DNA of 64,000 nucleotides from Curvularia sp. ZM96 (taxonomy: Eukaryota > Ascomycota > Dothideomycetes > Pleosporales > Pleosporaceae). The translations under genes and the position numbers were made by a program. Numbering within the stretch: position 1 is the stretch's first letter; each line of letters starts with the position of its first letter. The stretch is from NCBI GenBank assembly GCA_022457065.1, contig JAJGBQ010000005.1:558001-622000 (forward strand), written 5' to 3'. The notes under the pieces are model-generated. The model did no database searches, was not told the origin of the DNA, and saw only the letters and a list, made by a program, of their open reading frames with translations. Shown one piece after another: positions 46,164 to 54,833 of this stretch.

Positions 46164-47402
46164 CTAGTCCAAAAACCACTTTGGTACTTCTGGTCCCCAC
46201 ACCGCCAGACTCTCATCTCCTGCTTCTCCCCATCCCACAGGAGTATCCTCATTCACCAAGTCTCCATCAGCATAATGCTCAATCATATTGCCCGTAGTAT
46301 CCCACCAGTAATCAAACAACTGGCTCCCCAAAATATGCCGACCCACACCCCAGACACTCTTGTACCCTTTTGAAGCCAGCCACTCATGGCCCAAGTTCTG
46401 CGTATCAAAGTCATGTACTTCAAAACTGCTGTGGTGCACGTGTGACGTAGGGTTCGCAGACAAAAATATGGTATGATGATCCGTGTATTCCTGTCCGATA
46501 TCGATATGTGCAAAGATTGCGACGTCTTTTTGCTGTGGGGCTGCAGGATCCGATGAAGGTGTGTTGACGTAGAGGAAATCGGTAGGAACAATGTTGAAAG
46601 TTCGTGTGTACCATTGCAGTTCTTCCTGGAAGTTTTGCACACAGAGACCGTAATGGCCGAGTTTGTGTACGGCAGCTGGGCCGGGTTTGAAGCGTTGGAA
46701 GCGAGCGATTCGTGGCTTGTCTTTCTCGTAGTTTGTGGTTAGGACTTCGGGGAAGGGGCCAGGCTCTTTTTTCTTTTGGCCGTAGATGAGGTTGATGGGA
46801 AAACCTTCGGGATCATGCAGGGTAATCAGATGACCGCCGCCTGGAGCATCGGTCAATTCTTCAATGGGACTGGCTCCTGGAATTTTGGAAGCCTTTTCGA
46901 GTTCGGCGTAGCTTTGAACTTCAAAGCATCCTCCGAGGAATTTCTTTTCGCCTTGTTGCGCATAGTAGACGTATTGGTCGTCGCCGTAGCCCTTGAACCA
47001 TTTCTTGCCCTCGGCCTTGTGGGCTACGGTCATACCAAAGTCACGCAGGAACGTAGTGATTTCATCGAGATTCGGGTGCTGGTAGCGCATATGCACGAGT
47101 TTGGTGAGTTTGATTTGCGCATCGCGATCGATGTTTTGTTCTTGTTGCCATTGTCGCAGAGGTTTGCAGGGCTTGGGAATGGCGACAGATTGGTGTACTG
47201 ACGACCCGCGATTTGGTGATACTTCGCGACTCGGATTCTGAAGACATCTTTAGCGTACTCTTCGTACGGTGGCAAATATATGGTCGTTTGGCCGTGGTCT
47301 ACCAAACTTCGACGTTGAATGAGATCGGGGAGGAGCCGATGTGGGGCCGATGTTTATACGTACTGACGGTGTGATCTTTTCGTTGAGTTCGCTGAAGGCC
47401 AT
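46164..47402 (-). CDS. Two-domain glyoxalase/extradiol-dioxygenase-like (VOC) protein
   Basis: Predicted vicinal-oxygen-chelate metalloenzyme resembling biphenyl-diol/trihydroxytoluene extradiol dioxygenases. Two exons (intron 47238-47363, 126 bases) give 370 residues. The first exon is just 13 codons (MAFSELNEKITPS). The second runs through KLTKLVHMRYQHPNLDEI with the first metal-ligand-type His, GGHLITLHDPEGFPINLIYG, then LGHYGLCVQNFQEELQWYTR opening the second domain, SHVHHSSFEVHDFDTQ and NMIEHYADGD with a His and acidic ligands. It may therefore bind one metal in the C-terminal domain. Reaction unknown; aromatic ring cleavage is inference. The short first exon was assigned because the long exon lacks a usable ATG before residue 47 of its domain. 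An alternative start inside that exon cannot be ruled out. Confidence 0.8.
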
Positions 47403-47899
47403 GTTGATTTACAGTTCCTTTCAAAATCATATACTCAGCGCTATGAAAAGGAGAGAGCAAGGAAGAAGGAGAATTTATTCGGCATTGTGACAGTGGTCGG
47501 AGAGGTCGCTCCATGTGGGGAAGATGTAACATGCCAATGTGGGGTCAGTAGAGCTGACGTTAAATCATCGTTGCCGCTAGTTTCAGCCGGTGAACATCTT
47601 TCAGCAATACTAAGTATAGATTATGCGTGTAAGATTTGAGATCAGTGACAAGAGACAATCTGACCTTCGCTTATACCGAGTACCATGAGATATTTAAGCT
47701 AGCAATCTTACACAAGAATTTTCTTTCAAAGCGATGGAAGAAATATACTTGAGAAATTGCCGAGTCTGCATTGAACGTTGGCCCATACTCCGTCTCACTA
47801 AGTTTCTCATGCGACTGAACTTGTCATCCGTACATCGAAGTACATGCATTCAGAATTGATTGACGCTACGTTTCCAAGTCTCATGCTCATAAATAAGCC
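47403..47899. other. Intergenic spacer
   Basis: About 500 bases between two minus-strand genes, containing the upstream region of the VOC-protein gene and the 3' sequence of the nuclease gene. Nothing further is supported. Confidence 0.5.
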
Positions 47900-48921
47900 C
47901 TAGAGCTCAATCATCTCCGGTTCCTCAGAGACGGCTTTGCTCTCTCCAACGAGTTTGTTAAGCCAAGTACCCAATCTGAGTGCAGCTTTGCTGATCTGCA
48001 GTTCAACAATGGGTACAGCACCATCTGCATACCCATCTGTTCCAAGATCCGTGTCATTATGCACGCGACTGTACACATAATCGCAATCCCATCGATTGCT
48101 CTCCTTTGCCCAGCTTGTCGCGCATTCTTCTGGGGTAGAAGGATCCACACAAGAAAGCCACATGTATGGTGCAGAGTAGAATTCGTCTTTCCGGATGCGC
48201 GAAACAAGGTCGACGAAGAAACTGTCAATGGACTGGTTGGAAAAGGGGTGGCTGACGTTTGCAGCGTAGTATGGTATGTATCCATCCCAGACCTAGGTTT
48301 GTTAGCTCGGTATACCCTGATTAATGAATACTACTTACAGCGTGGAGTTGGGTAGAGACATTTCCAAACACTACCTTGAAAGTGTTACCGCCTACTGCGC
48401 GCCCACTCGCATGCAGCGGCTGGTGGATATCTCCGAAGAAATGAGCCACCCATTTCAGAGCGTAAGAACAGGTCAGATTGGTTCCGCCTGTTAAATGACC
48501 ACTTCGAACCTGATCTATGCATCCACGCAGAATGTTCGTCTGGTTTGCGATGGCACTCACCACACATCCTCCCTTTGCACAGTCGTGGGCGTATTCCAGA
48601 TGGCAGCTCTCTGGTGGATGATCATGCGTGTCTATCCAATGCCACTGGTAAGAGAAGTGTCCTTCATGAGTATGCGCATAGGCGTCTGCCCACGCTGCCG
48701 ACCGCCCCACAGAGCGGTTATACTGCGGTTCGAGAATCTCAGCGAGGACGGAGGTAGTTTCTGGCGTGAAAAAGGTCTCTGCCATGAATCCGATTTGGTT
48801 ATGGACTGGCTTAACTCAGTACAGAACACCTCTGGATGGAACATTGCAACCTACCATCCGTATTCCATGCTGCAGCTGAAGCCAAGAGCATCGCTCCCGC
48901 CCACGCGCCGTTCACATACAT
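47900..48921 (-). CDS. Secreted S1/P1-type zinc nuclease
   Basis: Predicted extracellular single-strand-specific nuclease with a trinuclear zinc site. Three exons (introns 48806-48854 and 48293-48338) give 308 residues. MYVNGAWAGAMLLASAAA is a short signal peptide and the next residue, Trp of WNTDVHNQIGFMAETFF, would become the mature N-terminus; in this family that Trp's amino group and the nearby His bind zinc. Other ligands are visible in SAAWADAYAHTHEG, WHWIDTHD, WVAHFFGDIHQPLHASG and LHAVWDGY. Several NXT/NXS sites and paired Cys fit secretion. The join between exons 1 and 2 restores the Asp-Val-His motif precisely. The frame upstream of the ATG also stays open for over 50 codons, but the zinc chemistry requires cleavage right before the Trp. 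Likely roles are phosphate scavenging or digestion of nucleic acid outside the cell. Confidence 0.9.
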
Positions 48922-49529
48922 GGTACCTAGATTCCAGTGGAACAGTTGCTTCAAAGGACTCTCAGTGGGCGTATATGTCCGATTTAGAGAGGGAAAGTAG
49001 CCCTTGTAGCTGTCTAGTCCGGTGGTTGGGGATAAGGAGTTGAAAGTGGCACAGCTGAGATACTGGTCTTGATCTAGGGTTTCACAAAGTTGAATCAGAT
49101 GCTAAATAACTCGTAGCGAGTTTGTGTGTTGTATATTCCGGGGTATGGACATAGCATATCCCTCGCTCGGCGCCTATCTCGACGCGTGATGCATGACGAT
49201 GACGCGCCAGCGCGAGCATGCAGGGGTAGCGATGCTAGTCTCAGAACGGTAAGGTACGATCTGGCCCTCCTCTTCCACGCTGTACACAATTCAGCTTAAC
49301 ACTTGGAAGGGAATAGTTAGGTTACTTCTCTTCTCCTTAAAGCTAAACAATAATCTACTTGGGAAGATAAAAAGAAAATATCTGATTCTGTATCTTGAGG
49401 AGTATGGGTTCTGGCATAGTAGGACATCTATCTCCTCCTATTCGTAATACCTAAATCTCCTACTCTGTTGAAGACAAATTTGGCAGCAGTATAGGAGATT
49501 TGAGAAGGAATGTCTCGCCTTCTACCAAC
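48922..49529. other. Intergenic spacer before the 5S gene
   Basis: About 600 bases upstream of the nuclease gene. The part nearest the nuclease has an open frame on the minus strand, noted in the findings. The rest is AT-rich with no gene. Confidence 0.45.
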
Positions 49530-49538
49530 AAAAAAAAA
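49530..49538 (-). terminator. Poly-T terminator of the 5S gene
   Basis: A run of A on the plus strand is a run of T immediately after the 5S 3' end on the minus strand, the normal RNA polymerase III stop signal. Confidence 0.8.
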
Positions 49539-49657
49539 ACATACGACAGCGGGGATTCGCCAGTGGTCACCCACCTGACTACTAATCCGCCGGTCAACGG
49601 TTTATCGCTCGGAAATCAGACGGGATCCAGATCGTTACGTGGCCTATGGTCGTATGT
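49539..49657 (-). rRNA. 5S ribosomal RNA
   Basis: On the minus strand the 119-base sequence begins ACATACGACCATAGG and ends CCGCTGTCGTATGT, and its first nine bases are exactly complementary to its last nine, forming helix I. The conserved interior GATTAGTAGTCAGGTGGG, GTGACCACTGGCGAATCCCC and GGATCCCGTC are recognisable fungal 5S blocks. Pol III promoter elements are internal, and a poly-T run follows. It is a single dispersed copy, as is usual in filamentous ascomycetes. The helix near TCAGGTGG/CCACTGG differs from the version I recall, but both sides change together. The second helix seems less regular, so a slightly diverged copy or pseudogene is possible. It was not in any protein-coding prediction. 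Confidence 0.88.
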
Positions 49658-50325
49658 GAAAGAATTAGCTGGGTTGGTAATACAGGTTGTTGTAGAAACC
49701 GAGCCTGTCAAACCAAGCACCACGTTGATCCAGCAACTCTAAAGCTCGGTTATCAGCAAGCATGAGAGACTAAAGATGGAGCAAATGCTACAAAACTTAC
49801 AGGACTATTCGAGTCTCAGCACAATGGTGAGAGACTCGGAAAGCTCTTGCTTCCTGCGCGATGCCACTCAGGCTAGGGGAGAATGATTAGTCCGGTCTCG
49901 AATTAGCCAGCATTGTCTTCGATCTCCAAATGCTATCTCTTTCCTTCGTATTACCCAGATACAAGCCTATCATGTTACTGATCTCCAGGCGCCGGCTTCT
50001 AGCCAAACAGATGTCGTTGAGCGGCCTCAGCAGAGACGTCGAGGCGCAGCGCTGGACTACCAAGGCATGCCCACTTATTTGTGGCTGTGAGGCTGCAATC
50101 TTGTCTTGTCAGAGACTTGTAGCCAATCATGTGCTTATTTGCCCGAACTCCGTGTCATAGCGCGTGCGCGTCGCCAATGCCTGCATTTACAGGCTTCCTG
50201 TAGGTACAGAGCGTTGACGATCCTGACAGCCTAGCTTGGTCTTTTACCTCCACCTCTCCTGTTCTCCTCATTTAGTTCTCTCATGATGCTACTCTTGCGG
50301 GTTCTGTCATAAAAATCCAATACCG
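49658..50325. other. Intergenic spacer, 5S / glucosyltransferase
   Basis: About 670 bases. The final 60 bases before the glucosyltransferase ATG are CT-rich. No further gene is supported. Confidence 0.5.
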
Positions 50326-53300
50326 ATGTCGAGTTCAAAGGGCCCCACGCAGGGCAATGACGTTGCTCGCACAGCCCCACCATCATCACAGCAACCGCCA
50401 GGGCATACGCAACAACCGTAAGAACCCCAAGTATGACAAGGAGCTAACATGTGCTGATGCTACCCGAAGCGAAGCCTCGAGTTCACAGCATTACTTCGAC
50501 AATGCGCACATTTCTAGCGTGGAGTCTCCAATCGCCGAGCAGCCTCCGGCATACAGCGAGCTTCCAGGCCAGGTCGAAAATGAAGAGTTGGGCACAAACG
50601 CCGTTGTTGCAGATGATGGGCGTGTCAACATTCGTATAGACCAAAAGAGTCACACTCTTTCGCAACTCATCCTCCCACAAATCCAACGCCAACTCACACA
50701 TGCACAAGAAGATCCGGAACCTCCCCCACCTTATATCCCTGAGTTTCTTGGCGGTGCACCAGGCCAACAGCCTCCGCCTCCACTAAATATCGTTATACAA
50801 GTGGTGGGATCCCGGGGTGATGTACAACCTTTCGTTGCGCTCGGTAAGGTGCTTAAAGAGACTTATGGCCATCGAGTGCGGCTGGCAACACATCCGACGT
50901 TCAAGGACTTTGTTGCCGAGAACGGGTTGGAGTTTTTCAGCATCGGCGGCGATCCAGCCGAGCTCATGGCCTTTATGGTGAAGAACCCGGGCTTGATGCC
51001 AGGCTTTGATACATTGCGCAGTGGTGATATTGGCAAGCGAAGGAAAGGCATCGCAGAAATTCTCAGTGGCACATGGAGATCCTGCATAGAGACTGGCAAT
51101 GGCCTCGGTGTAGATCCGCTCCAACAAACAGTAGAAGAGTGGATGGGTATAGAAGACCAACTGCCAGAACAGCTCCGGAAACCCTTTGTTGCTGATGCTA
51201 TCATTGCCAATCCGCCAAGCTTTGGGCATATACATTGCGCTGAAAAGTTAGGTATACCACTGCATATGATGTTCACGTAAGTCTGAAAACAAGCCAGCGC
51301 CGCGCATACGCTGATATGGGGGCAGCATGCCATGGTCACCCACACAGCAGTTTCCACATCCACTCGCGAACATCCAGTCTACCAATGCAGACGCTTCAAT
51401 TACGAACTACATGTCGTATATCATGGTTGACGTGCTAACCTGGCAGGGTCTTGGAGATGTCATCAACAGATTTCGCAAAGAAAGCCTTTGCTTGGATCCC
51501 ATCAGTGCTGTCTGGGCACCAGCCATGCTCGCGCGACTCAGAGTTCCGTTCACATACTGCTGGTGAGAGCAAAACATAGACTAAAAGAAACATTAGAGCT
51601 TACAATCCACAGGTCACCAGCACTGATTCCAAAACCCAGGGATTGGAATCACCACATCTCCGTTGCTGGCTTCTATTTTCTCAACCTTGCCTCCAACTAT
51701 ACACCGGATCCAGATCTTGCAGCATTTCTAGACGCAGGAGAACCCCCTGTCTATATTGGATTTGGTTCCATCGTGGTAGATGACCCAAACGCTATGACTA
51801 AGCTGATTTTCGACGCGGTCAAGATTACTGGGAAAAGAGCGTTGGTGTCCAAAGGCTGGGGTGGACTTGGAGCTGATGATCTCGGGAAGCCTGACGGCGT
51901 GTTTATGCTTGGTAACTGTCCGCACGATTGGCTGTTCAAGCGCGTCTCAGCCGTTGTCCACCATGGTGGCGCTGGCACCACAGCAGCTGGCATTGCTACT
52001 GGAAAACCTACAGTCGTTGTGCCCTTTTTTGGAGACCAAGCCTTTTGGGGAGCCATGGTGGCACGCGCTGGCGCAGGGCCTCAGCCCATTCCCTACAAAG
52101 ACCTTACTGCGGAGAAACTTGCAGAAGCTATCAACGAAGCACTCAAACCTGAATCGCTCGATCGAGCACAGGAGCTCAGTAACAAGATCAAGCAGGAGGA
52201 TGGAACTCAGAGTGGCGCCCAATCATTCCACCAGATGCTCAATTACGATAAAATGCGATGCGCAGTTTTGGCGAATAAACCCGCCGTATGGAGGCTGAAA
52301 CGCACACAAGTTATACTGAGTGCCCAGGCAGCAACTGTGTTGGCTCAAGAAGGCGAGATAAACTTCTCTGAGATGAAACTGTAAGTACATCGATGACTTG
52401 GCCACGTTCCCAATTAACGGTCCTAGCTTCCGCCCTCGCGAATTCGTTCCGGATGAAGGCCCTTGGGACCCAGTCACTGGTGCTGCTGGCGCTTTGATGG
52501 GAACTGCGACTTCGATGATGATGGGTGTTGCCGACATGCCCATCCAGACCCTCAAACTGCTGAACATTCATCCCGATGCCAGGTCCAAGAAGGGCAAAGA
52601 GAGGGCAACAGGAACAGAGTCTTCATCCGGAAATGGGGGTGGTAGCGGAAGTGTAGCAACATCAAGAAGCATAGCAGACAAGACTGAACGTTCGAGTGCA
52701 GATGGAGCCACAACGCCAACAGCAGCCGACGCCGCTGCAGATCTTGCCCGTATTCAAGCCGGAAATCCAGAAAGCACAAGTCCCGGCTCCCCTGGTACAC
52801 CCTCACATAGATCTACATTCATGTCTCAAGCATTTTCTGAATCTACTCAAGATTCACGTTCGCGTTCTAGAGAGCGATGCCGCTCAAACTCAGGGAGTCA
52901 GTTCACCGCACCTACCAACACTGGGCAACGACCTGGAATAACGGAGAGTGTCGACTCTGCCGTGGATACCGGAAAGGGTCTGGCACGCATCATAGGTGCC
53001 GGCTTCAAGTCACCCATGGATTTCTCACTGAATGTCGCCAAGGGATTTCACAACGTGCCCAAGCTTTATGGGGCAGAAGTGCGGCAGGTTGACAAAGTCA
53101 CTGATTTCCAAAGCGGCATGCGCACAGCTGCCAAGGTAATGAAATAAATTCGACTGTTTAAGCTTCGCTAATATGGGTATAGGAGTTCGGACTTGGACTA
53201 TATGATGGTATCACCGGTATCGTGACCGATCCATACAAAGGTGCCAAGAAAGAAGGTGGTATCGGATTCGTTAAGGGGGTTGGCCGAGGTATCATGAGCG

Positions 53301-54628
53301 TCCCGTTCCGTGTCATGGGTGGTGCGTGGTCGGTTCCTGGCTATGCGATGAAGGGACTCTACCAAGAAATGATCAAAAACAAGGGAAAGAATGTGCAAAA
53401 TTATATCATCGCTGCAAGAATTGCACAGGGCTACGACGAAGCCTCGAGTGTTTCACAACAAGAGCGAGATGAGATCATCAGGAAATGGAAAAATATGAAG
53501 GGCACTATCAAAAAGAAGAGGAATGTTGGAGCTGATCAGATGGACTCGCTACATTCACTCGTCCAACAGAAAAGGGATCGAAAGAACGAACGGACAGCGA
53601 AGCTTACGCAGGCAAATGCTGCAAGTGGTCAACCATTGGTCCAGAGTAATTTGACCCAGCAGAACAACCTGCTCAGTCAATACCCCGATCCGCCGAGAAG
53701 ACATGGGGTTGAGCCCGAAATCCGGTCTACGATTCCCAGTTGGCGCCAACAAGAGGCCGAGAGAACACGTGCTCTTAGACGCCAGGAAACCACTGGTACC
53801 GGGAGTCAGGCAAGCGTCTCATCGCAGCCTACACAGGCCGAACTTGAAGCGCAGCTCAGGGCTGAAGAAGAGGAAGACCAGCGCGAACTAGAACGAGCAA
53901 TTGCCGCCTCCGTAGCCGAAGCATCTCGCGGCGACCCTGAAGAGGACCAGTTGATTGCATCTGCCATTCGCACCTCAATCGTCGAACTTGAGCGCGCCGA
54001 TGCAGGCACCGTTCCGACCCAGGAAGAAGAGGAAGAAGCACTTCGCCGCGCCATAGCCGCTAGCATGTCTGAAGCCGGTAAAAAGGATGCAACTGGCGAA
54101 GAGCAGAAGATGCTTGAAGAGACACTACGACGAAGTCTTCTCGAGACACGATCGCGCCGCCAACACGGCAGCGATTCGGAGTGGGATACAGACGGGACTG
54201 AGGACAACGAAGACTACCAACGTATCATAGCAGAGTCGAAGGAGCTCGCTCATCTCCATGCCAACTACCCTGACGACTACGCTCCTGCTGCACAACTTGC
54301 ACAGCTCGCCCAGCAGCAGCAGACCGGCATTGTGGGTGCGACGAATAGAACTGTCGGCGACAACGCCACGGATGGAGAAAGCACGCCCTTAGGTACTATG
54401 ATGACTGGCGAAACAAGCTACACTGCTCGTGGCCATGATGACACTACCGCCGACGACGATGAAGATGAGGAACTGAAGCGCATCCTGCGGGAAAGCGAGA
54501 GGGCGGAAAACGAGCGAAAGGAGAACGTAGAGAGGCAGAGGACAGAAGAGGAGGTCGTGCTCGAGTATGTGCGCAAACAGAGTTTGCTTGAGGAGGAGCA
54601 TCGGCAGAGGATGTTGGAGGGGAGGTAA
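50326..54628 (+). CDS. Sterol 3-beta-glucosyltransferase-like protein with Vps13/ATG2-like segment and UIMs
   Basis: Six exons (introns 50418-50469, 51277-51325, 51563-51612, 52381-52426, 53136-53182) join in frame into 1352 residues. Residues about 137-290 are the GT28-type N-domain (NIVIQVVGSRGDVQPFVALG, the SRGDxxP signature). The UDP-sugar-binding half contains PHDWLFKRVSAVVHHGGAGT at about 480-500 and VVVPFFGDQAFWG. No PH/GRAM domain is present, unlike yeast Atg26. Residues about 810-925 (KGFHNVPKLYGAEVRQVDKV, YDGITGIVTDPYKGAKKEG, GVGRGIMSVPFRVMGGAWS) resemble the C-terminal lipid-associated segment of Vps13/ATG2-type proteins. From about 1090 on there are several ubiquitin-interacting-like helices, for example EEDQRELERAIAASVAEASR, EEEEALRRAIAASMSEAG and EEQKMLEETLRRSLLE. 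Predicted to glucosylate sterols at membranes; ubiquitin binding is inference. Confidence 0.88.
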
Positions 54629-54833
54629 GTTGTTTGAGGCTAGCTAGACACAACGAAGGTGAAGCGGGGAAAGTGAGGTTGCGTAAGACAAAGAGAACGT
54701 CTTTTCTAGTCACAGGCTTGATCAGAAAGGGGGTTTGTGGACACTCTGGTAGTTGCAAGGTTTCTCTTGTATTGATACCCTAATGAGCAATGATGCAGTC
54801 TATTCTCCCGTCTATCTCTTCTACTCTTTCTCC

